Assembly (NCBI RefSeq): GCF_008065115.1 | Contig: NZ_CP042913.1 | Location: 5,033,257 to 5,097,256 of the forward strand | Reading direction: 5' to 3' | Source of the DNA: Bythopirellula goksoeyrii | GTDB taxonomy: Bacteria; Planctomycetota; Planctomycetia; Pirellulales; Lacipirellulaceae | DNA length: 64,000 nt | Shown: piece after piece, positions 1 to 10,100 of the stretch | Layout of the letters: every line of letters begins with the position of its first letter | How positions within the stretch are numbered: the first letter of the stretch is position 1 | Program-made: the position numbers and the translations under genes | The notes under the pieces: generated by a model | What the model saw: only the letters and a program-made list of their open reading frames with translations | Databases searched by the model: none | Told to the model about the DNA's origin: nothing

Positions 1-659
1 ACTTCATGGATCAGTTCATGCAATTGATCAATGCCCAGGGAGCCCACTATACCTACGTGATCGGGCCTCGACTGGGACGCAGCTCCAGCACAGAGCAATA
101 TGCCTTCATCTTCAACCCGGAGCGAATTGAAGTTCGACCCGGATCGGTCGCAACGATGGTCGATACCCAGGACTTGTTGCACCGAGAACCGCTCATTGCT
201 CATTTCCGAGTCAGGGGCGTGCCTCCCTCGGCGGCCTATAGCTTCTGGTTGGTCAACATTCACACCGATCCGGACGAGGTCTCGACCGAACTGGATGTCT
301 TAGCCGAAGTTTTTCAAGTCGTTCAACAGCATGGCGAAGACGACGTGATTCTGTTAGGAGACCTGAATGCCAGTGAAACGCAACTTCGCTCGCTCGGCCA
401 ATTGCCGGGGATCCGCTATGCCATTTCTGGCGTCCCGACCAACACTCGGGGAAACAAGACCTACGACAATCTGATCTTCGATTCACGAACAACGACCGAG
501 TATACCGGTCAAAGTGGTGTCTGGAACTTAATAACGAGTTTTGGACTTACTCAAGAACAGGCGCTCCAAGTCTCCGACCATTTCCCCGTGTGGGCTGTCT
601 TTTCAAGCTACGAAGGAGGGAACTCCCAAATGGCAGCGCGTCCGGTGTATTCTCAGTGA
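1..659 (+). CDS. Endonuclease/exonuclease/phosphatase family protein, 5' end outside window
   Basis: The reading frame is open to the left edge, so the N-terminal part lies outside the window; the first Met at base 6 is internal. The visible 217 residues carry the second half of an EEP (DNase I-like) fold: an HTDP motif near residue 86, the GDLNA metal/phosphate-binding motif near residue 118, and the SDHFPVWA catalytic His motif near the C-terminus. EEP proteins hydrolyse phosphodiester bonds in nucleic acids or phospholipids using a divalent metal. The substrate cannot be told from this fragment. It has no close partner; the next gene faces it from the minus strand, with a repeat between them. 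Confidence 0.8.
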   Translation, partial: FMDQFMQLINAQGAHYTYVIGPRLGRSSSTEQYAFIFNPERIEVRPGSVATMVDTQDLLHREPLIAHFRVRGVPPSAAYSFWLVNIHTDPDEVSTELDVLAEVFQVVQQHGEDDVILLGDLNASETQLRSLGQLPGIRYAISGVPTNTRGNKTYDNLIFDSRTTTEYTGQSGVWNLITSFGLTQEQALQVSDHFPVWAVFSSYEGGNSQMAARPVYSQ

Positions 660-709
660 AAGAATGGCGGGTGACTGGGAGTTCATCACTTCTGTCATTT
701 CGAGGTTTT

Positions 710-780
710 GTAGGACGGCCACTCCTGGCCGTCGCTCACCGCGATTGAGAAAGGCAGACGGGCAGGAGTGCCCGACCTAC
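710..780. repeat. Inverted repeat between convergent genes (REP-like, family 1)
   Basis: Two 24-base arms (710-733 and 757-780) match as inverted copies at 21 of 24 positions. Each arm is itself a small hairpin of the form GGCCA-CTCC-TGGCC. It lies between two convergent genes, so it may also serve as a bidirectional terminator, though no T-run follows. Confidence 0.65.
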
Positions 781-839
781 GATGTCTTGAACTCGCAATG
801 TCGAATTTATTTCTGAGTCATCACTTAGTTGACAGGCAA

Positions 840-1334
840 CTAGGCACGAATCTTTGCCATGGAATCGCCAGCCAGAGACGACAATCGTGGATCGTCTTCC
901 GCTGAAATCTTTTCGAGCGTCTCCAATGCTGCGATTGCCGGTGGTCCAATCTTTCCAAGCGCCCAGACAGCCCGCTGACGCACGGGGAGTTGGGGATGCT
1001 CAGCGGCAGCGGTGATGAGCTCGCCGATCGCGGGTGCAGCATCGGCCTCTAGTCTCCCCAGGAGCGTCGCTGCCCAGTAGGGTGAATCTAAAGAGGGTCG
1101 CTGGAGGATAGCAGCCAGTGGGGTCAGCATTTCGGCTGCTGGGGGTCCCAAGTCTTCAAGCGCTGCAGTAACGAGGTCGCATGTCTCACTATCGCTATCG
1201 GCTGCTTCCACCAAAGCGACTGCCGCAGGCGCGGCATCCGGACCAAACGACAGTAGCTCGCTTGCTGCTTCTTGGCGCTGCGACGCGGAATCAGAACGAA
1301 GTGATTCAATAAGGGAAGTTATTTCTGCGGTCAT
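840..1334 (-). CDS. HEAT-repeat protein
   Basis: The 164-residue protein is almost wholly alpha-helical and built of HEAT-like repeats: segments such as RQEAASELLSFGPDAAPA and RQRAVWALGKIGPPAIAAL repeat every 35-40 residues. There is no signal peptide or membrane segment. HEAT repeats bind other proteins; the partner is unknown. The ATG at 1334 is preceded by AGGATT at 8 bases. The gene lies 140 bases downstream of the thioredoxin fusion on the same strand and may be the last gene of the long MoxR operon or a separate unit. Confidence 0.75.
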   Translation of the reverse strand: MTAEITSLIESLRSDSASQRQEAASELLSFGPDAAPAAVALVEAADSDSETCDLVTAALEDLGPPAAEMLTPLAAILQRPSLDSPYWAATLLGRLEADAAPAIGELITAAAEHPQLPVRQRAVWALGKIGPPAIAALETLEKISAEDDPRLSSLAGDSMAKIRA

Positions 1335-1474
1335 TGGGGAATCCTAGCAACGAGTCCGTTGTAGTAGTTATCAACTTCTGAAAACTGTAACTCCCCTCAT
1401 GGCATGGATGCCACCCCAAAATCGCTGGATAAACCGAGGCCGAACAAGCGGCATGTTACCGACGCAATTAGATA

Positions 1475-4405
1475 TTATTGTGCCGGCTCACCGATTACTT
1501 GCCCCTCTTCGTTCAACACTTGCTCAAGTACTTCTAGCAGTTGTTCCGGGGCTGCGGGGCCTCCACCGATGAGTACCGAAGCGATCTTGCCATCGGCGTC
1601 GATGACGACAGTTTGGGGGATGGCTGTCACGGCATACTTGCCCGCCGCTGCTCCGTCGATATCCAACAAGACTTGTGGGGAGATTTGCATACGTTCAATG
1701 GCCGCTTGCACGGTCAGGGCATCTTCCTGCATATTTACTGCGATCAATTCCACCTGGGCGGATGCCATGTTGTTGATAGCAGTTTCTAATAGCGGCATCG
1801 TCTGTACACAGGGTCCGCACCAACTGGCCCAGAAATCAAGGACGATAATCTTGCCTCGCTTGTTGCTGAGTCGAAACTCATCGCCACTGAGATTCTTGAG
1901 ATGGAAGTCGGGCGCATCCTGTCCGATCAGGGGTGATTGAGCACCAGGATTCATAGCATCACTTGGGGCTCCCTCTTCTTGCGCAAACTGTGGATCGGTG
2001 GCTGCTGTGAGTTGCCATGACTGGAAGGGAAGTTCCGCTGCCGAATCGGTAATCGCAGTGCCCAGCAGCAACTGATCCACTTGCCGCAAATCGACACGAC
2101 ATTTGCCTAGCAACTTGCTCGTCCCAAGCAGGTCAGCTTCGGCTAGTTCGTGGGGATGAAACGTAAGTCGGACTCCATCACGGCATACCGCCTGAACGGC
2201 ACCCGATTGAGTTGACTCGTTGTTAGTTTCACTGGTGAGTTCGTCTGAAGCGACGTCGGCATCCTGAGAAAGGAGGTTTTCAGGATGCAGCCATATCAGC
2301 CGCCGAATCCGGCTGCTGGCCAGCGTCTTGGTATCGAGTCGTATTTCTGCAATCGCTTCTTTGTCGTCCATGGAGAGCAATCGCGCCCGGAGCAGATCAC
2401 CCTGCACCGACTCAATCAGGTGCAGCGGGGGATTGCCTCTCTGCATCCGAGGCAAGGTCAGTAGCCTCGCTTGTTTTGCTGCATCGATTTGTGGCAAGGG
2501 ATGTCCGACGCGTTTCTCCCATGCCTTGATGGTCTTGTGTGGCAAGAAGGATTTCTCGACCAGTGACGCATGAAAGTAGATCCCCTGTTCGTCGAGCCGA
2601 CTCAGATGACACGGAATACGATCCCCATCTTGAAGCCAGAGCAACTGGTCTTCGTCTCGATTGGGTGAAGAGGGAGCGACCGGCGGTGTTGTTTTTCCCG
2701 TGAAGATATCGACGAGTTGCTCCGCCAGGTTTTTTCGATTTCGCAGTTGTACCCTGCGGTCCCTTGGCTGCGGTTTTTCTGGCGGAGGGTCGCGAAACAC
2801 TATCGACCCTGAGAGATCGGGATTGATGGGACTGCTGGTTTCACTCAGTTGGGGGCGAAATGAAAGAGAACTCGTCTCTGCAGCCATTGTCACACCCGTT
2901 ACTGTGCCGTGGCAGGAGATGCCGCCGGATTGCAAGCGGCCGATCGGTTCATCAGAAACTTGCTTGGATGGAGGCCGAGAAGATCCCACGATGGAACGCA
3001 CCGTGGCCAGGTCCACGACGACTGGGACCTTGAATCCGAGGCAATCGAAAGTAACCTTTCCCTTGTTTAGCTTGTCCAGAGACCCTGTAAGTCGTTCACC
3101 GCTGGTGAGCAAGAGCGAGAGTGGTCCGCCTGCTGAATTCTCTTGCGAACGAAAAGAGACATTAACGACATCCTCCACTGCCACTCGAAGTGGTGTATGC
3201 TCAGGCTCTTCTGTGGAGAGGGAATTGTTTTCCTCGTCGGCAATTTCCGTCTCAGCTGGCTTGTCTTGTTTTTCATCAACGAGGAATTCTGAATCCTCTG
3301 CATCGAAGCGAATCGCGTCGGCAATTACCAGTGAACCATCTGATTTTTGGACGAACTCTTGATTCACCTGTACTTGAGGAGGCTCCAGGCCATTCCAGTT
3401 GCGTACGACGAGTCGTTCGAGTCGCACGTCACCAGTGCGGTTGGTGAGAGAAATGCCTTCAAGAACAGCAGGGTCTGAAACTGGAGAGACGCGGATCTCC
3501 GTGAGCAGATTCCCCTGCATGTCGTAGGCAGCGAAAGTACCTTTGGCAGCGTCGACATAGACTTGAAACTGAATTCGTCCCGCCCCTTTGTTGAGATCGG
3601 CCACTAGCGCGATGTCTGCCTCCTTGCCACGCTCGGCGAGAATCCGCAACATGGAGTTGTAAGTTTCAAATTCCAAAAGGGGAAACGAGGTAGGTTCAGG
3701 CTTGGTCGCTTGTCTGCGGCCTCCGATACCTGCAAAGTTATTGAAATTATCTACCAGATTGTGAAAAGACTCGAGTACAAGGTTCTCCCCGACGCCAATC
3801 GCCAAATGAAAATCGGGCTTGTGCTGCCATGATATTTCAAACTCGATACAAGCGAGGGGAGGGATTTTACATTCGCTTAGCAAAGCGGTGCCACGATGTT
3901 CGGTGAGCACATGTCCGGCAACCTCTTTCCAAGTACCTTCCTGCTGAGTCCAGCCCTCAAGCCCATGGGGACCAAGGTAGGCGATCCCCGCCCCCTCGCC
4001 CCAGCGAACTAATCGGCGGATGCGGTTCTTCGCGATTCGGCATTCTCCGATGGATGACGAATCGATAACCACTTCTTCCGGAGTGAGAGTGACGAGTTTG
4101 CAAATGATCAGGTCGCCTCCCACAAGTTCGACAGCAAAATTCCCAGCAACTTCGGCCATTTCCGTTGCCTCCGGAAAATGAGCAGCGGCAACGGCAGCAG
4201 CGGGGAACTCCAACGGATCGACAAGTGCTGGCGATTGCCAACGGAGTACATCGCTCGTGTTTGATTCGAGAAGCGTACCCGTGAGAAAATCGCCGTTCAC
4301 AAGTTGGAGTTGCGGTGCTTGCTCGGCAGCACAAAGCGCAGGCCCCATCAGCCATGCTGCTGCCAGAAGGGTGAACCATCGATTCTTAAGCGTATGACGC
4401 TTCAC
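1475..4405 (-). CDS. Large secreted protein with C-terminal TlpA-like thioredoxin domain
   Basis: The last ~135 residues are a TlpA/ResA-type thioredoxin domain: a PDFHLKNLSGDEFRL lead-in, then WASWCGPC with the redox-active CxxC pair, and a cis-Pro-like AIPQTVVID segment. The ~840 residues before it are mostly beta-rich and not recognised; one part resembles a LamG-like sandwich and two parts look like repeats of a 'GDxxPCxL' type module. I chose the GTG at 4405 because AGGAG sits 7 bases upstream and the protein then begins with a clean signal peptide (MKRHTLKN then a hydrophobic run ending ALCAAEQ). An in-frame ATG at 4435 would overlap the preceding gene's stop. It would act outside the cytoplasmic membrane. 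Role in the MoxR operon unknown. Confidence 0.75.
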   Translation of the reverse strand: MKRHTLKNRWFTLLAAAWLMGPALCAAEQAPQLQLVNGDFLTGTLLESNTSDVLRWQSPALVDPLEFPAAAVAAAHFPEATEMAEVAGNFAVELVGGDLIICKLVTLTPEEVVIDSSSIGECRIAKNRIRRLVRWGEGAGIAYLGPHGLEGWTQQEGTWKEVAGHVLTEHRGTALLSECKIPPLACIEFEISWQHKPDFHLAIGVGENLVLESFHNLVDNFNNFAGIGGRRQATKPEPTSFPLLEFETYNSMLRILAERGKEADIALVADLNKGAGRIQFQVYVDAAKGTFAAYDMQGNLLTEIRVSPVSDPAVLEGISLTNRTGDVRLERLVVRNWNGLEPPQVQVNQEFVQKSDGSLVIADAIRFDAEDSEFLVDEKQDKPAETEIADEENNSLSTEEPEHTPLRVAVEDVVNVSFRSQENSAGGPLSLLLTSGERLTGSLDKLNKGKVTFDCLGFKVPVVVDLATVRSIVGSSRPPSKQVSDEPIGRLQSGGISCHGTVTGVTMAAETSSLSFRPQLSETSSPINPDLSGSIVFRDPPPEKPQPRDRRVQLRNRKNLAEQLVDIFTGKTTPPVAPSSPNRDEDQLLWLQDGDRIPCHLSRLDEQGIYFHASLVEKSFLPHKTIKAWEKRVGHPLPQIDAAKQARLLTLPRMQRGNPPLHLIESVQGDLLRARLLSMDDKEAIAEIRLDTKTLASSRIRRLIWLHPENLLSQDADVASDELTSETNNESTQSGAVQAVCRDGVRLTFHPHELAEADLLGTSKLLGKCRVDLRQVDQLLLGTAITDSAAELPFQSWQLTAATDPQFAQEEGAPSDAMNPGAQSPLIGQDAPDFHLKNLSGDEFRLSNKRGKIIVLDFWASWCGPCVQTMPLLETAINNMASAQVELIAVNMQEDALTVQAAIERMQISPQVLLDIDGAAAGKYAVTAIPQTVVIDADGKIASVLIGGGPAAPEQLLEVLEQVLNEEGQVIGEPAQ

Positions 4406-4424
4406 GCTATATCTCCTGGAAAGA

Positions 4425-5471
4425 TCATCGCTCATAAATCGGGAGGAATCGGTAGTTGAGTGCCAGGGCCAACAACGACATGGCCGTGTCGGCGGCAGAT
4501 CCAAACTGGCCGGGGAAACTACCATCACTTTTTTGAGTCTCTTTGAGTTGGCGGACGAGAAGCTTGTTCCACTTTTCCCAGGCTTCGACATCCCCTTGGA
4601 ACAGGGCTTGGGCCTGATAGTACCGAGAATACTCTCGATAATGATCTTGACCGGTCTGTTCAATGCGTTCGGTTAAATAAGAGAGCGTGGCCTTGTATTG
4701 GGGGAGTTCTTTGCGCCTCGCTATGGCATAGACCAGATTTCCGATCGATATGCGCGCGATCGATTCATCGAAACCTCCCATCCCCCCTGAATAAGCGACT
4801 TGCCCCGAATCGCTGGTCATCGATTTGTAATAGGAAATCGCCCGGTCGATAGATTCGTCGGGGACTTCGATCCCCGCGTTGCGCGCTGCCAGCAGTCCCA
4901 CCAACACGGCGCCAGAGACCGACGTATCCGCGTCATCAGAATCAGGAGAGTAACGCCACGCACCGTAGGAATTCTTTTTTTGCGACGTGATCGCCGCCCG
5001 CACAGCGAGTTCCAAAGAGCCTCCTACAGAGAGCTGCTGCTCTGACGGACCGGTCGGCCATAATTGGCGATCATCCACTGCACCGTACGCCTCAGCCATC
5101 GCGAGCATCGCAAAGCCATGGTGGTACATGCTGTTGCCAAAATATCCGGTTGAAGAGTTTTGGGCACGGATCATCGCGCGTAGTGCCTTGCGGATATTGC
5201 CGCTGTATTGTCCGAAATTGGGATCTTCGCCACTCGCCAAGAACGTCATCACACACATTCCATCGATCCCCGGTCCCTGCTGGCCTCCCGTCCAATTCCC
5301 CCCTTCCGCCTGGGAGCCTGCCAAAAAGACTAAACCTCGGTCATACATCTCTCGAATATCTCGAGGAACGACTTCGCCAAATTGCTCGGTGGGAAACTGT
5401 CCAAAAACGGTACTCACGGATGGGAGCGTAGCACCCAACAGAACCAATATAAGTAAGGGTTGCGACTTCAT
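4425..5471 (-). CDS. Secreted prenyltransferase/squalene-cyclase-like repeat protein
   Basis: The 348-residue protein has an N-terminal signal peptide ending near VFGQ and then (alpha/alpha)-barrel repeats of the prenyltransferase/squalene-oxidase type, recognisable by QAEGGNW, DGMCVMTFLASGE and KSDGSFPG segments with QW-like spacing. Such proteins are very common in planctomycete MoxR clusters. An acidic DSDDAD run recalls the cyclase DxDD motif, but the protein is half the length of squalene-hopene cyclases and is exported, so enzymatic cyclisation is unlikely; a binding or structural role is more plausible. GAGGAG lies about 10 bases before the ATG. It starts 6 bases after the stop of the preceding gene. 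Confidence 0.7.
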   Translation of the reverse strand: MKSQPLLILVLLGATLPSVSTVFGQFPTEQFGEVVPRDIREMYDRGLVFLAGSQAEGGNWTGGQQGPGIDGMCVMTFLASGEDPNFGQYSGNIRKALRAMIRAQNSSTGYFGNSMYHHGFAMLAMAEAYGAVDDRQLWPTGPSEQQLSVGGSLELAVRAAITSQKKNSYGAWRYSPDSDDADTSVSGAVLVGLLAARNAGIEVPDESIDRAISYYKSMTSDSGQVAYSGGMGGFDESIARISIGNLVYAIARRKELPQYKATLSYLTERIEQTGQDHYREYSRYYQAQALFQGDVEAWEKWNKLLVRQLKETQKSDGSFPGQFGSAADTAMSLLALALNYRFLPIYER

Positions 5472-5477
5472 AGACAG

Positions 5478-6260
5478 TTACTCCTCGAAGGGGGCAATTC
5501 CTTGATTTTCAACATAGTCTTTATACCCTACACCTTGTTGCCTGGCTTGCTGGATGATCTTTAATTGTTTCTCATCGAAGAGCGGCTCAAACTTTTCTTG
5601 TGGAATCTGTGAAACTTGGCTCGCAGCGTAATACCAGTCGTATTGACCAAACGATGAGGGGGGCCTGGTCGATTCAAACAAGACATCCAACAACTTCTGT
5701 CGCTGCGCCTCCGTCATAGGGAGGGACTTCTCCAGACCAACGATGTAGAGCCGAAGAACCGCTTTATAACAGCGTTTGCGCTGATCTGATCTAAGTTGCT
5801 CTATTTTTTCAAATTGCTCAGCGGTCAGAGTGCGTGGCAAGACTTTTGCGAAGAGTGAAGTGGGGCCGAAGAAGCCTTTCTGCATTATCTGATTGAGGGG
5901 CTGAATCCTCTGGTAGATATTGCCAATCTCATTCTGGTCGAAGGTCTGGCCGACTACCTCTTGACGAATTTGCTCTACCTGATCCGTAAAACGGGCAATG
6001 TCGCGTTCGGCAGCGAACTTGAGCTTTTTCTTCTGCTCTGGTTCAAGCTCGCAGGAAAGGTTAATGAGGGAGATCTCAACTTGCAGTTGTGAGTCGAGTC
6101 GCTCTTCGGGAGCTTCCCTACCATTGGACAGCCAGGAATTGAACTGTTCCTCGGTCATATTGAACTCTTGCCCCTTGGACGAAAGTGAGCCCAAGCAAAT
6201 GCAACAGATCAAAATCAGACCTAATTGAGCAATCGAACTAGACGAGGCCCGAAGAATCAT
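5478..6260 (-). CDS. Secreted helical protein of unknown function, paralogue of the gene upstream
   Basis: Not recognised. The 260 residues begin with a hydrophobic signal segment (IAQLGLILICCICLGSLSSKG) and are otherwise charged and helical. Layout and several positions match the 283-residue neighbour: both have a 'xxSxxNxxCxLxxxQxKK' stretch near residue 70-80 and a second 'LTxEQ...' stretch in the middle. Its ATG overlaps the preceding stop as ATGA, so the two are translationally coupled. This suggests a tandem duplication of an export-side subunit of the MoxR operon. Confidence 0.6.
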   Translation of the reverse strand: MILRASSSSIAQLGLILICCICLGSLSSKGQEFNMTEEQFNSWLSNGREAPEERLDSQLQVEISLINLSCELEPEQKKKLKFAAERDIARFTDQVEQIRQEVVGQTFDQNEIGNIYQRIQPLNQIMQKGFFGPTSLFAKVLPRTLTAEQFEKIEQLRSDQRKRCYKAVLRLYIVGLEKSLPMTEAQRQKLLDVLFESTRPPSSFGQYDWYYAASQVSQIPQEKFEPLFDEKQLKIIQQARQQGVGYKDYVENQGIAPFEE

Positions 6261-7108
6261 TGCTTTTCCTCATCGGCCTGGTTGCTGGCGTCAGGAGAAA
6301 CAGAATCTTCTGTAGTGGAAGTCTCACTCTCTTCCTTAGAGGCGGGAGGCAACTTGACATCGTCGATGGGCTGGATCGAATTGCCAAAGCCAAAATTGTC
6401 TTCCCAGTCGTTCTGGCCCCAATTCACTTTTTGAAGGCCTTTGTAAATCATACTTTGGGCTTTATTCAGATGGGGCGTAATGCAATTGTCGGGAAGCTGA
6501 GGTATATACTGAGCGTTTTGCAAAAATGCATGCAAAGGAGGAGGAGAGTCATCCACCCAATCATCAGCCAGCAAGTCTCTACGTATTGCAGAACTTTGAT
6601 CGTTCGTAAAAGCAAGACGCTTATCGAGCATTGATAGAACATTGTCAACGATGGTTTCTCTACGGAACTCCGTTCGAGCCTGCAACTCTGTTCTGTAAAT
6701 TGCTTGTTGTTCGTCATTGAGCAGGGGCTCAATGGCTTGCTCAATTTGCTCGACCAATGCCTCGCGTTTCATGTTCGCTTGTTGAGGCTGGGCCATCCAC
6801 GCGCCAGCTCGATTTGCATTATTTGGGGGGATAAACTGAGCTGCTTCCTCCGCCGATTTATCCAGGACCTTACCTAAGGCAGCTGCCATCTTTTTCTGCT
6901 GGTCTGCGTCCAATCGGCAAATCCGATTGGCGAAGGAAAACTCCACCTGCACGAAAGGCTCCATTTTTTGGCGCCACATGCGAAAGCGGACATCCTCGTC
7001 TGACATGTCCACCCCTTGCGCCTGGAGCATGTCTGCTTGAAACACAACTTGCGCAAGGCAAGGAAGCGTTGAGTTCAATAGCAATAGGATCGCGAGCAGG
7101 TACTTCAT
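6257..7108 (-). CDS. Secreted helical protein of unknown function, first of a paralogous pair
   Basis: Not recognised. It has a short signal peptide (MKYLLAILLLLNSTLPCLAQ), then a helical body with NRICRLDADQQKK and LNDEQQAIYRTELQ motifs that parallel the following gene. The C-terminal ~30 residues are acidic and low-complexity. The ATG shares one base with the stop of the DUF4175 gene (TAATG) and uses a GGGAGG site that lies inside that gene, so translation is coupled. Helical secreted proteins of this kind in planctomycete MoxR operons are usually annotated only as hypothetical. Confidence 0.6.
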   Translation of the reverse strand: MKYLLAILLLLNSTLPCLAQVVFQADMLQAQGVDMSDEDVRFRMWRQKMEPFVQVEFSFANRICRLDADQQKKMAAALGKVLDKSAEEAAQFIPPNNANRAGAWMAQPQQANMKREALVEQIEQAIEPLLNDEQQAIYRTELQARTEFRRETIVDNVLSMLDKRLAFTNDQSSAIRRDLLADDWVDDSPPPLHAFLQNAQYIPQLPDNCITPHLNKAQSMIYKGLQKVNWGQNDWEDNFGFGNSIQPIDDVKLPPASKEESETSTTEDSVSPDASNQADEEKQ

Positions 7109-10100
7109 TATCCTCCCGCTCCATTCTCTAGTTCGCTGAAATAGCGATCCAATCCCGCGCGAAATTCTTCGGGCAATGATTTCCCCGAGTCGCCCACCGC
7201 CTGAGTGGGAGCGCGATCTTCTCGGACTTCTTTTTCATTGAGCCCAGCGCCCAACAAGGCTAGTGCCGTGTCCTTGGTGTCGCCGCCACCCCCACCCCCT
7301 GGATTGGCACCACCCCCGCCACCCCCGAACGGATTGATTCGCTTGGATTGAAGCAACAGCTCAATCGCCTCGGTTTCGGCGGCTATCGCATCCGATCCGG
7401 TGTCTGGTTTGTCGAGAATGTCAGAGGCTTCGACCATGACTTCGTTGACCCGAGTAAGAAGGGCGAGTTCCTTGGCGAATTCCGTGTCGCCATCGGGCAA
7501 TTCTCGAATTCTCTCATTGACTAGCAGAATCCGCTCCCCCAGTCCGCCCTGCATTTCGGACAATCGGTTCGCTTCGGTCTCGTATGGCTCGGTTTCCAAA
7601 CCCGGTCGAGCTTGTTCGGCGACGCGAGTTTCCTCGCGAAGATTCACTTCACCTTCGAGAATCTTGAGCACTTCCAACACGATTGAAGGTGGCAAACTCC
7701 CTTTCGATCGACAGCCAGGACAAGCACCCGAACAAGCAGGATCGACCAAATCTTCGGCCCAACGATCCATCACGTCCGACCAGTATTCGCATTGGGCGAT
7801 CGACATCCCTCGCTCGGCTGGGATCTCTTCTGAGAGTCGTCGGAGATTTCCCAAAACGTCTTCTTCGCGCATGTCGTCGAGCACTGTCTTGAATCGCACC
7901 ATACGGCGGCGCTCAAAATACGACTGGAGATCATCCATGATGAGGGAGACCTTAAAGCTGCTCTGGTCTTCCTTGGCAGCCAGGTTAGTGAGAGTTTCTC
8001 TAACCGGTGCCGCCAGGGCAGTTTGCGGAATTCCAAAACCCTCTTCGATTTCGTCGCTGATACCACCAGCGATTTTGTATTGCTCGCGCGAAGCAGCCTT
8101 CAGCCGCTTCACGAGAGTGCTCCCCTCCAGATTGGCAAGCACCGTGTTGAGTTCATTGGCAACCTTCTCGAATTCAGCAAGCAAATCTCGCTGCTCGCGC
8201 ACCGCCTCGTCGACTTGCTGGTTGGCTGGGGAGTCGGCCGGTTTCTTTCCGCCCCCTTTGCCTAAAAGCGTTGTCACGGGAAGTCGCAACGACGGCGACG
8301 AAGGTTTCTTTTTGCCCCCCGCCGTTTGCTCGTTTTCATCTGCAGGCTGCTGGGAAGATTCCATGTCGGTCACACGAGGTACGGCGGCAGTTTTCTTGTC
8401 CTCTTGGTTCTGCTCACTGGAGGGTCCACCCCCTGCAGAGCGAGCAATTCCAGCTTGGGGACTGCGAGGACCCGGTACCGCCTTCGAAGCGACCTGAGAT
8501 TCAGCCGCTTCTTTGAGTAAATCTGCCACGGACGGCATGCGGTTGGCCGCGATGTCTTCGAGGATGGTGAGCATCTCGGCCCAACGATCGAGATGGCCCA
8601 CACCAATCTCAGGATTGCGAGCTGCCTGCGTCAGTAGTTCCATGCCGCTCTTGGTAAGCCCTGTCAGTCGTCGACCGTTGGCTTGTTCCGCAGAAGCTTG
8701 TTTTTCGAGTTGGCGCTGGTTCTCGGGAAGCGCGAGCTCAGCGAGCGGTAGTTCTCGAAGCTGCTTATTGGTTTCGTACAACCGCATTTCACGATCACGA
8801 ACTTCCAGCGATTGGCGGTGCCAGCGGGAAAGCTGTTCGGTAATCCAGATGGCGTGATCCTCGGCATTGAGCACGTAGAGAATGTAAGGTGGCGAATAAA
8901 CACGCGCGCGATTGGGGAAGTAGTCGGTTGTGTAGAGTCGCAAGCTAATTGGCTGCGGCGTGATGCCCAGAGATTTCGCAGTGAACGTGCCTGCAGCATC
9001 TACCGATCTTTCACTCGGGTTGCCTGGGGCGATGAGCCGTTCACCGCGGGCAGGGCCGCCGGGGTAATCGTCAAACAACCCTTCCCACTCCATACCAATC
9101 TCGCGTACACCGAAATCGTCTCGCGCAATAGCCTGAAACGTCAACTGTTCGCTGTCGAGAACCACCTTGCGACGTGGCAGGTTCTCACCCATCACATTAG
9201 GGAGTTGGTCCTCTTCAGGGGTAATCTTTAGTGTGAACGGCTCCTTTTCCTCTAGCCCATGTTCATCCTGCCAACTGATTTGCATTTCCTGCGCTGTCGA
9301 AACATCAAATGGTTCAATCGTGATGTCGGCACCTGAAAAACTTGCCTTCCCACCTTCGACGACCGCCGCCGCCAGGGGACGATTCACGATGGCAGAAAGT
9401 GCTGCGCGGCTCCCTTCGACTACTGAAAGTGTTCCTCCGCGGACATCTCGTTCAAGTGGAGCGGTCTGTTTAAGATAATCCGGGAGATTCACATGAGCAT
9501 TGATCGCGGTCAACTCTGGGCGGAGTTTGGGCTCGACGCGCACAGTTTGCGACCAATCGCCGATCTTCACCCGGAGTGACCCAGGCTGGATCAAGGGAGG
9601 ACCAGTCCAGGCATAAGACGAATCAGCGAGAGAGCTGGTAACAGGTGGCTGGGATCCAAACTGAAAGCTTGCCTCTACTGGCCGCCATTTGGTTTCATCG
9701 CGCAAGCGCCAAGCGACGGTAAACGGCTCGCCGTGTGGCACGATCAAAGTGTCTGGTTGTGGCGAGACATCCGTGAACGTAAATCGAGGGACATCTTTCC
9801 ACGGTGCGAGAAATCGGTGCCACGCATTTCCGGCAGCAGCGGGAAACAATAGCGCGAGCAGAATCGCAACACCTGCACCACTTGCTGCCATTGCACCCCA
9901 AAAGCGAAGTCGTGCCGCAGGTGCTCCAGTCGATAGATCTCGCTTCCCTGCATCTAATGCACCTTGATCGATTGCAGCCTGGCAGAGAGTCGGAGAGCGG
10001 TGTTGCTCGGCAGGATTGTTAGCCAGTTCGATAACTCCTAGCAACTGGTCTCCCAATGCAGGAAATTTGCGCGCGAGCAGGCGGGCTAGCTGGTCATCCC

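Noticed and set aside
2661-3362. Plus-strand frame of 233 residues opposite the thioredoxin fusion
   Set aside because: Ser/Thr-rich, no motif, fully inside the coding sequence of the other strand.
4425-5471. Squalene-hopene cyclase from the DSDDAD run
   Set aside because: Half the usual length and exported; the acidic motif lies outside the expected catalytic context.
7400-8497. Long plus-strand frame opposite the DUF4175 gene
   Set aside because: It is antisense to a gene with clear domain content; its sequence is Ser/Arg-rich low complexity, as expected of a shadow frame.
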